Shown: positions 44,904-54,726 of the stretch, piece after piece
How positions within the stretch are numbered: the first letter of the stretch is position 1
How the letters are laid out: every line of letters starts with the position of its first letter
Origin: Rugalucina vietnamica
Lineage: Eukaryota > Mollusca > Bivalvia > Lucinida > Lucinidae
Direction: 5' to 3'
NCBI GenBank assembly: GCA_964017185.1
Contig: OZ024878.1
Coordinates: 1,084,501-1,148,500 of the forward strand
DNA length: 64,000 nt
Notes under the pieces: generated by a model
Database searches by the model: none
Seen by the model: only the letters and a program-made list of their open reading frames with translations
Told to the model about the DNA's origin: nothing
Program-made: the position numbers and the translations under genes

Positions 44904-45111
44904 CTTTATGTCAATTGTTGGTAATTGTTCAAGCTGCTTAATAACAATTGTCATGTGATTCTATATTGTAGAATAATGCAAATATTCTGGTGATATGACT
45001 CAAATATCCGAGCAGACTGGTCTGTCAGATAGTAACCTGAGTTGTTTTCCTGTGACATGAACAAGTTGCTAAATTTAACCTGATTTTAATTGCAAAAAAA
45101 AAATGGATATG

Positions 45112-46311
45112 TTATGTCATTTGATATACAAGTAGATTGTTATTATTGCCACCAACAACAAGAGTTCTGTCACTTGGTCTGAAACTGACACACACGGGCC
45201 GACGTTTTATACTATCCTCTGACGACAGCAGTGTCTTGTGTTTCTGTCCAGCTGATGTCATCACCTGAACCGTGTTACTGTAATAACCACATACAATAAC
45301 ATTGGCATTGTCATCTACCAATAACCCAGTTGGCCCTTTCAGTTCCATATCTCTATATTGATACACCAACTTCCCGTCACTGGTCAGACAACTCAGTGTG
45401 ATAGTGTTATAGTCAGATACAAATATCTTGTCACCTGACCAACTTACAGCGACATACTGAGGCCAACGGAACATGTTTGAACCGTCTGGATTGATGCCGA
45501 GTCTCTTCACCAGGACCCTCCCCTCGATGTCATACACTCGTATGTCACCCACCCAGTCAGTATAGTTGTAACAGGAAATAAATATCTTGTCATCTGCTAC
45601 AGCAACACCCCGACACTCCTTACCAACATCAATGGTACGAACTCGCTTTAGAGACGGTAACACTTGGATGAACTGGAGTTGCTTTTTACCAGGCATAGTA
45701 ACTATAACGTTACTGTTGTCCACAGCTGCAACATCCCAAGGTTTTCCAGGTAGGTCTAGACTGTCAACAAGCGACAAGGAACGGTCTAACAGTTTGATTT
45801 TAAGATTGTTGTTGTCACATGCAATAAACTCACCTTTGGACATGAAACAACAACCAGTAATCAAGCGATCCTTTTTATCACCAGAAACCTTCATATCTGT
45901 CTCTTTGATCATCTTTATTGTCGTATAACCTAAAATATTTATGTTATCATGCTGAGCAGTTCGAGACGCTATAGTAGGTTTTGTCTGAGAGCTCACTGTA
46001 TCAATACCGTCACTTGGTTGAGTTGACGAATAAGATTTTTCATTTCTACTATTGCTTTGCGGTTTAGTCTCGTTGCCACCACGGCTACCACCCCTGGGAT
46101 GAGTCTCTTCTGCTGAAGGTTTAGTTGATGAATGAAAAGTTGGATTTCTACTATTGCTTTGCGGTTTAGTCTCGTTGCCGCCCCGGCTACCACCCCTGGA
46201 ATTGGTCTCTTCTTCTAAAGGCTTAGTTGATAATTGACGCAACCGATCACTTGCAGCTGTGCTATCAGAATAAATCATGTTGTGTTTAGTCACAATTATA
46301 TGATTTTGCAA
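45112..46311 (-). CDS. B-box/NHL (TRIM-like) protein 1, linker and propeller
   Basis: This 399-codon frame gives a low-complexity linker (residues about 20-125) and then a C-terminal beta-propeller of NHL type (about 130-399). Repeat-like blades include GEFIACDNNNLKIKLLDRS, WDVAAVDNSNVIVTMP, VAVSWSGDKIFVSDYN, GLLVDDNANVIVCGYYSNTV and VCVSFRPSDRTLVVGG. The linker holds two tandem copies of an STKPxxEETxxRGGSRGGNE-type unit of about 35 residues. In related bivalve proteins two B-box zinc fingers precede this part; here they lie upstream in shifted frames. NHL propellers bind RNA or protein partners, and TRIM relatives often act in ubiquitination or innate immunity. No RING is visible. Any function is inferred from the family. 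If translation starts at this ATG, the product lacks zinc fingers. Confidence 0.7.
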   Translation of the reverse strand: MQNHIIVTKHNMIYSDSTAASDRLRQLSTKPLEEETNSRGGSRGGNETKPQSNSRNPTFHSSTKPSAEETHPRGGSRGGNETKPQSNSRNEKSYSSTQPSDGIDTVSSQTKPTIASRTAQHDNINILGYTTIKMIKETDMKVSGDKKDRLITGCCFMSKGEFIACDNNNLKIKLLDRSLSLVDSLDLPGKPWDVAAVDNSNVIVTMPGKKQLQFIQVLPSLKRVRTIDVGKECRGVAVADDKIFISCYNYTDWVGDIRVYDIEGRVLVKRLGINPDGSNMFRWPQYVAVSWSGDKIFVSDYNTITLSCLTSDGKLVYQYRDMELKGPTGLLVDDNANVIVCGYYSNTVQVMTSAGQKHKTLLSSEDSIKRRPVCVSFRPSDRTLVVGGNNNNLLVYQMT

Positions 46312-46630
46312 GTCCCTAAAATTATCATGCGATTCCTTACAATCATCACATATCCAAGAGTCGCATTCTTACAGAACCAAACTGCGTCCTTCGATTTACC
46401 GTCTGTCTGGCAAATGCCACATAATTTCTTCATTTGTTCAACAGATATTGTTTTATGATTTCCTAGGGCCGGGAACCGAATATGTGTTTCTGTACAAGGA
46501 TATCCCTCACATTCTTTACAAAACGTCTTCGCCTCTCTATGCTTTCCTTTTTAATGCAAATTCCACACTTGAGGTCCAAAACTTCATCAGACGAACCGAG
46601 AACTGACCTCGAACCTCCACCTGAAGCCAT
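46312..46630 (-). pseudogene. Frameshifted N-terminus of B-box/NHL gene 1
   Basis: The likely original start is ATG at 46630 (MASGGGSRSVLGSSDEVLDL). A first B-box (KCGIC, then FCKECEGYPC and a His) is split by a 2-bp gain (or 1-bp loss) at about 46533-46538. The second B-box (CGICQTDGKSKDAVWFCK..) loses 1 bp near 46364-46369. There the paralogue keeps the frame (FCKDCDYWICGDCKESH). Both lesions fall in the zinc-finger region, while the propeller stays open. Either the gene is a pseudogene, or it now starts at 46311, or the assembly has two indel errors. Confidence 0.65.
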
Positions 46631-47367
46631 TCGCTGAAAAACGTAACATGAGTTACATGTTATCAATATTATCGTATAACTATTACATCTGATGAGGGTG
46701 AAATAACAGAAAACAAATCACGCTGCTTTCTCCGTCACACTCTTTGATGGTTCTAAGGTTAATCAGGAATAAACCGGCAAAACCATGTCACACCAGACCA
46801 GCCTTCTCACGGAGCCTTAACGGCGTTCAAAAAAAAAGGAAAACGTCGAGATTAACGCGAAACGAACGCCAGCAACGACGTCTCGGGACATCGACAGACG
46901 GCGTCAATTTGCTCAAAACAGACGCAGTCGCTCAGCGTTCTAATAAGAATGCCGTGAAGACGCTGAAAGGCCCCCGCGATAATTCAGTAGATCTCAATCA
47001 ACGCAACAGGAGCTGCGCGAGCGCAGTGAGGTCGTAGTGCAAACGGCGTGGTAGCACCATGGTGTTTAAGTGCACAAAGGTGATACGGCGTCCATTGGGA
47101 TCTCACTGTGTCCATACCGCGTTTAAATATGGCGCGTCGTCAATGCTTATACGGAGTGTCATTAACTTTGCTGCGCTAGTAATGCGTTGCAACTGCCAAG
47201 GTGTTGATTGTGCTTATTTCAAGCTATTGTCACGTTCGATGCATATGAAAGGCACTGTCACAACGTTGAGTGCGTTCCCGAGGAACTGTCACTGCGCACA
47301 ATGGTGTTTTAATGACAACAGCTTAAATGCATGAAAATAAAACATGATGATTTTAAATAGGACAAAT
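46631..47367. other. CpG-richer region upstream of B-box/NHL gene 1
   Basis: 46830-47300 has far more CG dinucleotides than its surroundings (for example GACGCCGTG, GCGCGAGCGCAG). It lies on the 5' side of the minus-strand gene, so it could be a promoter region. It may equally be an unrelated repeat, because the frame at 46744-47037 is basic and unrecognised. No core promoter element identified. Confidence 0.35.
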
Positions 47368-48610
47368 AGGTACAAGAAGCCAAAGATCAGTAAAAGGCGC
47401 AATCAGAAAAAAAGATTTCCACTCCGAAAACCGAGGTGGGAAAAAACTAAATTAACAATCAGGTATGTATACCATGAAAACATATCGTAAGCTGAATGAG
47501 CAGCTATTTTCCCAATAGGTAGCCACACATTTACCTAAAGTCAATCAAAAATATGAAAATATACATAAGGCGCCAACAGCACAAAAACTTTAAACACCAA
47601 GTCCTAAAACAAAAAGAACCACCACAGAAGTATCGCCTTGGAACGATCAGTAACACAAAATTACCGGCGGGCTTCTGACTGCGCCTTTTCCTGATCTTTG
47701 CCTACTTGTACCTTTTCCAATCGATTTTACATGGCCATAACCTCACCCTCAGCTTCTGCAGTGCTTCATCACATTTAGTAACCAACCAAATTGCCGTAAA
47801 GTGAGATACATTATAATTATATTTCTTGCAACGAATTTATTTCACTGTATACAATCGACACGAGCGAATCCGATTACGTCTTGCCTGATGCTTGGTTCAA
47901 CTGGTGTTTTTTCTTTTGCTCCTGCTTCCAGTGTAAGTTATTCGGCCTCCAGGAATCGCCATCGTCGGGCAGCTTTCTAAATCTGTTCAGTCCTCGTTTT
48001 TTATTCATTAGGATGGCTATCATGATTTACTTGTGTGTCCTTGATAATTCATTGACCAGTGAGAGATTTACCACGAGGAACGAACAACAAACTTAATGTT
48101 GTGAGCCACTGCAGACGATGAGGGTGAGTCTAGGCGCCTGTTTAAGCGGTTTAAGCACAAAAACTTTTAACACCAAGTCATAAAACAATAAGAACCACCA
48201 CAGAAGTATCGCCTTGGAACGATCAGTGACACAAAATTACCGGCGAGCTTTAATCGATTTTACATGGCCATAACCTCATTCTCAGCTTTTGCAGTGCTTC
48301 ATCACATTTAGTAACCAACCGAATCGCCGTAAATTGAGATGCATATATTTCTTGCAAAGATTTATTTTCACTGTATTTATCTGACACGAGCGAATCCGAT
48401 TACGTCTTGCCTGATGCTTGGTTCAACTGGAGTTTTTTCTTTTGCTCCTGCTTTCAGTAAGTTATTCGGCGTCCAGGGATCTACATCGTCGGGCAGCTTA
48501 CTAAATCTGTTGAGTCCTCGTGTTTTTATTCATTAGTGTGGCTATCGTGATTTATATGTTTGTCCTTGATTATTCATTGACTAGTTAGAGATTTACCACG
48601 AGGAGTCGAA
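47368..48610. mobile_element. PLE 3'-UTR pieces in alternating orientation
   Basis: A minus-sense 3' tail (from TAGGTACAAGAAGCC at 47367) runs to about 47815. A plus-sense piece (47881-48150, TTCTTTTGCTCC..TTCATTAGGATG) follows, then minus (48155-48345) and plus (48405-48610). The second minus/plus pair repeats the first at a spacing of about 577 bp. A 41-bp plus-sense 3'-end fragment (47672-47712) is inserted within the first minus piece. No RT coding remains. Confidence 0.65.
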
Positions 48611-49594
48611 ATTTTGTACTGTTTGAACCGTATGGTTCATGAACCGTTGATGCTTTTCCGTTGTTGTCGATAACTACTACCACTAATCGTTTGCAATTGC
48701 ATTTCAATTCAAAATATTTCATATAAGACTTGAGAAGTCTGAGCTCAGATCCACGACCATTGGTTTAAAAGCCTGGGACTGTTTAACTGCTATTATACTT
48801 GACGACAGATATCGTCGGAATATGACCTTAATTGTTGATGGTGCGTAAAACCAGAAAGACACACCATGGCAATAAATTCTAGACCTTAAAATTAGTGAAA
48901 GCGTGAACCTAATTTAGGTTTTGGTCAGAATACGAAAACGTATTAATATGTTTAACCTGAAAATCGTCACGATTTAGCTTCGAATCTTGCCAGAATTTGA
49001 ACTAAAACACTGAAAGTACCTGCTATTCCTTCCTCTCTCCTTTTAACCACTAGCCTGCCCTCACTCTATTTTCTTTAACCCCTAGTCCAGTCTTGTTTCC
49101 TCTTTGAAATTCCAGGTATTCAATTGTAAACATAAACGATCATGGTACAAATAAGAAAATGTCGAATAACTTTACTAGTAGGGCATTCTTATTACATTAC
49201 GATTTTGAAAAAAAAAAACTATTCGATTTGTCAACCTTTTTTTTTTTTGTCTAATTATTGATTCCCCAGGCGAATCGTATCATGTTTCCTATTAAACATA
49301 TACGAGGTCCGTCCCGGGAAATCATAAAGATGTCTGATATTTCGTAAACGGTTCGTTGAAATTATAAGATATGTTCAAGCTTTTAAACTACATTTGTACT
49401 GCGCAGTCTGTGAAAATATTTGTTCAATCACTTACAAATTTCAAAAGCTATGGAGATTTATATGATGGTGTATCGGCGTTTACGGAGCACGTTGAAAATC
49501 ATTTTTGCTACGTTTCTGTGGAGGGGTGGTTGAATGTTTTGTGTGCAGTCTCTTTATTACAGCCATAATGGTGATGGATATTGTCATCTAAAAA
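48611..49594. other. Low-copy DNA, partly a copy of 21.4-21.75 kb
   Basis: 49010-49300 resembles 21440-21750. At 49301 TACGAGGTCCGTCCCGGGAA resembles the outer end of mariner-type elements, but no partner end or transposase is visible. The 65-codon frame at 49371-49568 is unrecognised. Confidence 0.4.
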
Positions 49595-49726
49595 GGTACA
49601 AGTAGGCAAAGATCAGGAAAAGCCGCAATCAGAAAAAGATTCCCACTCCAAAAACCGAGGTGGGAAAAAACCAAACTAACAATCAGGTACTTATACCATG
49701 AAACATATCGTGAGCCGAATGAGCAT
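49595..49726 (-). mobile_element. 132-bp PLE 3'-end fragment, minus sense
   Basis: GGTACAAGTAGGCAAAGATC through CCGAATGAGCA is the reversed tail of the PLE family. It ends abruptly at 49726, a 5' truncation. Confidence 0.75.
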
Positions 49727-50157
49727 TTAAGTATTTATTAAGTCTTCTTAGTTAAGTATAGTCAATGTTTTGAGTTATAAATGATAAGTAGAAAAAAGCA
49801 TGATCAGTTTCATTAGCTCGACTGCACGAAGTGCATAGAGCTATTGCAGTCACCCCGGTCGTCCACGTTCCCGTTCCCGTTCCCGTTCCCGTTCCCGTGC
49901 GCGTGCGCGTGCGCGTCACACTTGCGTTAAAGTTTTCTAGAAGTCCATATCTTGAGAACCACTCATCAGAAAGCATTCATACTTGGACCATAGATACCCT
50001 GTAGGGTTAGCTTTCATTCCATGGCATCGGGCCCCTGGGTCCAGGCCAGGGGGTGGGGCTGGAGGTTAAAATCTAGAACACCTTCAAAAATGGCAATTCT
50101 TGTGTTAAAGTTTTCTAGAAGTCCATATCTTGACAACCACTCATCAGAAAGCATTGA

Positions 50158-50303
50158 AAATAGGGAAAATAGCTACTCATTCGGCTTACGATATGTTTCA
50201 TGGTATAAGTACCTGATTGTTAGTTTGGTTTTTTCCCACCTCGGTTTTTGGAGTGGGAATCTTTTTCTGATTGCGCCTTTTCCTGATCTTTGCCTACTTG
50301 TAC
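50158..50303 (+). mobile_element. 146-bp PLE 3'-end fragment inside family B core
   Basis: GGGAAAATAGCTACTCATTC to TTTGCCTACTTGTACC. The family B unit AAAGCATTCATACTTGGACC is interrupted here between GCATTGA and TTGATACTTGG. Confidence 0.75.
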
Positions 50304-50986
50304 CTTTTGATACTTGGGCCATTGACACCCTGTAGGGTCGGCTTTCATTCCATGGCATCAGATCCCTGGGTCCATGCCAGGGGGTGGGACTAGAGGTTAA
50401 AATCTAGAACACCATTAATAATAATGGCTTTTCTGTGATATAGTATTCTAGAAGTCTATATCTTGAAAACTTTTTATCAGAGGGCTTTCATACTCGGACC
50501 ATAGGTACCCTGTAGTGTTGAGTTTCATTGCATGGCATCGGATCTCTGGGTCCATGCCTGGGGGGTGGGGCTGGAGGTTGAAAACTAGAACACTGTAAAA
50601 AATAGATGTACTGCTGTGTAACTTTAACAAGGAGTCCATATCTTGACAACAACTTATCATAAAGCATTCATACTTCATACACTTTAGGTTCCATGACGTC
50701 GGACCTCTGGGTCGGAGTCAGGGGGGTGGGGCTAGAGGTCAAAATCTAGAACTCCCCGAATTTTTTTTCTTTTTATTTCTTAATAGAAACAACTTAGGAA
50801 GATGGTTGGTCATTCATCTTTTGACTTTGTGACACTGACTTGTGTGTCATGACGGTAAGGGTCGGTTGACCTACTTTCCATGGTTCAGTGATTTTGCCTT
50901 ATATCTTGACACTCAATTAGTATATTTTCTTACTTCTTTCAGATTATGAGTGAGTACGACCAGGCCTTTGACCCCAATATACTTAT

Positions 50987-51512
50987 AGGTCACTGTGACC
51001 TAATTTCACGGTTCAGTGATTTTGCCTTATATCCTGACACTCAATTAGTATATTTTCATACTTTTTTAGATTATGAGTGAGTATGACCAGACCTTTGACC
51101 CCAATATACTTATAGGTCACTGTGACCTAATTTCACGGTACAGTGACTTTGCCTTGTATCTCGGCACTCAAGTGGTTTATGAACAAACTTCTTTCACACT
51201 ATATTTGCGTATGACAAGACCTTTGACCCTAAAGTAGTCCTAGGTCAATATGACCTAATTTCACGGTTCAGTGATTTTGCCTTATATCTCGACACTCAGT
51301 TGGTATTTTTTCATACTTCTTTCTGATTATGAATGAGTATGACCAGACCTTTAACCCAAGCATACTTATAGGTCACTATGACCTAATTTCATGGTTCAGT
51401 GATTTTGCTTTATATCTCAACACTGAATGGGTATATGATCATATTTCTTTCACATTATGAGTAAGTATCACTAGACCTTTGACCCTGAAATACTTATAGG
51501 TCAGTGTGACCT
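50987..51512. promoter_or_regulatory. Five consensus oestrogen-response-type palindromes
   Basis: AGGTCANNNTGACCT occurs without mismatch at 50987-51001, 51114-51128, 51242-51256, 51370-51384 and 51498-51512, with spacers CTG, CTG, ATA, CTA and GTG. Starts are 127, 128, 128 and 128 bp apart. A degenerate sixth lies at 50858-50872. This is the vertebrate consensus for steroid-type nuclear receptor homodimers. In this repeat context binding is possible but unproven, and the conservation may reflect repeat age. Confidence 0.6.
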
Positions 51513-51752
51513 TATTTCACGGTTCAGTGATTTTGCCTTGTGTCTTGGCACTCAGTTGGTATATGAACACACTATAACTATAACTATAAATCTTAGGTAG
51601 TTATAGTTAACTTTGATGGTTCAGTGATTTTGTCTTATTGCATCAAGGCAAAAAGATGTATGAGCATAATGCTTTGGGTTACTGGTCGGGTTTGGCCTTA
51701 TGTTTGACAAAGATCAGAAGCAGTCGAGCACGCTGTCCTGCGACAGCTCTTA

Positions 51753-52410
51753 TTTTTTTATGAGGGCACACTAATTTAATTTAGACTGAAGTAAAACAAA
51801 AAGATGTCGCTTGTTTAAAATAACAACAAGAAACGAGCATTTAGAATATTTAAAGAAAAATGCATACAGAATCATCACAGGATTATTAATGACACAATAT
51901 AATGTTGATTTTATAAATTAATTTTGTTAATAATACTTAACTGGAAAGAAAATCTTTGGGAAGGTCTTATTATTTTGCGCTGCAAAACCTACATTACGTC
52001 ACTATTTCCAATAAAATAATTGCAGTAGGTTTAAGAAAATTTATATAAAATCAACGCTGATAGTGGAAATTATTTCAAACTTTCAAAAACTTATATTACA
52101 TAATTACTCGTGCAACTGATAGTTTAAACTGTGTAATATTATCACCTTAACTCGCAATTACAGGAACTGTTGAATTTGATATTGATGAATTGCAAAACAG
52201 TGTTTTGACGTGCGCCGTAGACACCTAACCCTCTTGGAATAAATAAATGCATATAAATCTGTTTAGTAAAGGGTGAATGCATCCATATTTGTACGGATGT
52301 TTATTAGATGTTTGCAAACAGATTATATAAATTTCATGAAATTCTGCAGACACATTATTGTTTCATCACAAATATCTAGTGGTACGTATTTCTGGAACAG
52401 ACCCCTATTA
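51753..52410. other. AT-rich DNA, nothing recognised
   Basis: No coding frame or repeat noticed. Confidence 0.5.
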
Positions 52411-52740
52411 ACAGTTAGGCGCCTATAAAACCGGTTTAAGCCCGCCAGTAACTTTGTGTTACTGATCGTTCCAAGGCGATGCTTCTGTGGTGGTTCTTTT
52501 TGTTTTATATCTTGCTGTTTAAAATTTTTTGTGCTGTTGGCGCCTTATGTGTGTTTTCATAGTTTTAGTTATGTTAAGGTAACTGAGTGACCACCTATTG
52601 GGAAAATAGCTGCTCATTCGGCTTACGATATGTTTCATGGTATAAGTACCTGATTGTTAGTTGTTGTTTTTTCCCACCTGTATTTGGAGTGGGAATGCTT
52701 TTCTGATTGCGCCTTTTCCTGATCTTTGCCTACTTGTACC
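52411..52740 (+). mobile_element. 330-bp PLE 3'-end fragment
   Basis: It starts at GGCGCCTATAAAACCGGTTT and runs through the complete distal 3' UTR to TTTGCCTACTTGTACC. There is no RT sequence. Confidence 0.75.
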
Positions 52741-53220
52741 CGTATATTTAAGTTTCGATGAAAAGACTTTTCATTGAAGTTTCCTTTTTGGGCAATCAAT
52801 GCTTTTTAACTGAATAAAAATTGTCTTTTAGCATGCGTTCGGGGTTTTGAACATAAGTGCCATTTTTACCAATGTTATCATTGGTAATGCCATTGGTTCA
52901 AATGGTACAATGCTATCGAAATATAATACAGACATAATACAGCATGGAAACTATTGCGGGAAAATCACGTGATCGAACGTGATTCAATATGACGAGCCTG
53001 AAAATAAAGTATCATATTCTCATATAAGCATTTTTGTCATAGATGTATTGATCAGTATGATTATACTGAGTATTATTTTAACGCATTGTACCACCAAGTA
53101 GAAAATATTTAGGATTTTATGGTTACAATTGGTTAAAATGTTACAACTGGTACCACTGGTGCAAGTTTTACCATCGAAAGAACTCCGAACGCACACGTGG
53201 TAAAAAAATAATCCATACAA
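52741..53220. other. AT-rich DNA, nothing coding
   Basis: 52780-52805 (TTTGGGCAATCAATG) matches the tail of the 21.7-kb sequence. At 52866-53170 TTACCA/TGGTAC/GGTACCA triplets recur. No gene. Confidence 0.4.
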
Positions 53221-54609
53221 TAGATGTCTACTTTTTGTCCATTTTTCTTTCTGTCTGTCTTGTATACTCGCCTTCTTAGTATTTGGTTGATGCCGTATAG
53301 TATGACAACTTCGTTTGAGAAAGATCTATTCATCTTGCATTTCTGGTAAGTTTTATTGAAACTAAAGAGTAATTGGATGTAAAACATAAAGTCAAAATCC
53401 CTTTACCCTTTATTACATAAACACACAGAAGAACAGCAAATAAGGTTTCTATACCGCATCTGTCAAGATGGTAGTCCAATTAGTTTTGACAATGAATCGG
53501 TGATTGGTTATTGCTTTGTTTGTTATGCGATCCTAAATGGTGATTTTTAAAAATCTTTTATTCAGTTTAACGTCCCTTTCAAGACTATTTCAACTCATAT
53601 GAGACGGGCCAATCAACAGGTGGGGCGAAAATGGGAGAACCCCAAGAAAAACCACTGGGTACACCCGCAAGCAGAGCTTGGCTTGTCTCACATGTGCCCC
53701 GTGTGGGGCTCGAACCCACACCAGACACAGCGGTATGATGATCGAATGGTTAAGCGCGGTAATGAAATATCAGCGCTCTTTACTAATCGGCCACGGGGGC
53801 CGCCCTTCAAAATATTGAAATTTATCACGATCTGATCCGATCTGATATCTGATATCGATAACAGAGAATTACGTACAACTTTCATTGGAAGCAACCTTGA
53901 ATAGATTTTCCTTGTTAAAAGGAACGCTTGGCTAGTCTGTATATACCATTATTTGTCCGTCTTTTGTAGGTTTGTGGAGTTTTTCGGTAACTCGATGGAT
54001 CGCATCGGTCATGAACACTTCCTCGCTACGGTGGATTTCAAGCTTTTGTACTTGGTCGGACCTAGGACAAAGTTCCGGGTTTTAGCATTATCCGTCCAGA
54101 ACGCCTACTAAATGTTTAACGTTAGATCCACGTCATTCTTCCCACAAGTCCTAATAAAAACGGCGGAGAGCAAGTTTGGTTTCCGTCTTCAATTGCTTTA
54201 TTATACAAGAAGTGTAGCAAAACATTGCGACTGAAGCCAGGCCCCTGGATGTCAAAGGGAAACCCCACAGATTGAAGGAAAACCCCCACAGATTGAGGAG
54301 AAATCCTCGTTCCGTTTCAATTGTTTGACGCTGTCGCGCCAAGCAATAATAGATTTAATTGAGCGAGATCCTTGTCAGAACAAACTTGAGAGTCATCGCA
54401 AGTTTCGAAATAAACATGAACTAAACAATCTGTTTCATCGGGAAAACATGTCCATGCAATATATGCCCACTTTTATATAGTGAAACTGGGGGTTACAGGG
54501 GTATACCTATTTTTTCTCATTTTTGATCCACATTATACATTGTGGGTACTCATTAGAGCCGCTTCGTTAGGGGGTTCAAACGTACAGACAACCAATGTTT
54601 TGAGCAAAA

Positions 54610-54652
<43 letters not shown>

Positions 54653-54682
54653 CTTGTTTTCTCTGATGAGCGAGTTTAAAAT
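53221..54682. repeat. Triplicated block, copy 2, with extra DNA
   Basis: It shares block motifs with copies 1 and 3 (AAAACATAAAGTCAAAATCC, CCCTTTATTACATAA, GCGATCCTAAATGGTG, GAAATTTATCACGATCTGAT, AAACATGTCCATGCAATA, GGGGTATACCTATTTTT). A 43-bp A-run sits at about 54607-54649. A SINE lies at 53550-53803, 3' of the GCGATCCTA motif rather than 5' as in the other copies. Confidence 0.65.
53550..53803 (-). mobile_element. tRNA-derived SINE (GGCCGAGTGG family), copy 2
   Basis: B box GGTTCGAGCCC at 53705-53715; the A box is mutated (TGGCCGATTAG). The body has GAAATAGTCTTGAAAGGGAC and AACTGAATAAAAGATTT at the tail. It matches the SINEs at 41794 and 55164. Confidence 0.7.
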
Positions 54683-54726
54683 CTTTTTCTGATTGCGCCT
54701 TTTCCTGATCTTTGCCTACTTGTACC
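54683..54726 (+). mobile_element. 44-bp PLE 3'-end fragment
   Basis: TTTTTCTGATTGCGCC to TTTGCCTACTTGTACC, about 30 bp downstream of the long A-run at 54607-54649. Confidence 0.75.

Larger units (their letters stand above)
44042..46660. repeat. Segmental duplication, copy 1 (carries B-box/NHL gene 1)
   Basis: The non-coding part CTGTAGTTAAACTGTAAGTG..GATGGGAAAA onward matches 61083 onward. Further shared sequence includes CAAATAAAGTAACGT, TGATACTGTATGTATCGTGC, GACATGCATGCATCACTCTT, a common MITE and the whole gene. It is shorter than copy 2 mainly because two MITEs are absent. Confidence 0.8.
49813..51752 (+). repeat. Hairpin-capped family B element, copy 2, two cores
   Basis: The left cap TTAGCTCGACTGCACGAAGT..GCATAGAGC is followed by GTTCCC and GTGCGC tracts (49866-49914). 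Core 1 (about 49920-50760) has about 4 units of roughly 180 bp with GTCCATATCTTGA and ACCCTGTAGGGT. Core 2 (about 50850-51640) has 128-bp units with GTTCAGTGATTTTGCCTTAT and a perfect inverted AGGTCA pair. The right end is AGCAGTCGAGCACGCTGTCC..GACAGCTCTTATT. The caps match copy 3 at 56166-57256, though the cores differ. A PLE fragment interrupts core 1. Confidence 0.75.

Noticed and set aside
45587-45928. 113-codon plus-strand frame
   Set aside because: Antisense shadow of the NHL propeller coding sequence.
46744-47037. Basic 97-codon frame as a gene
   Set aside because: No recognisable domain; it lies in a CpG-richer stretch whose composition alone yields open frames.
49301-49320. Mariner-type element starting TACGAGGTCCGTCC
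   Set aside because: Only one end resembles mariner; no second end or transposase was found before the PLE fragment at 49595.
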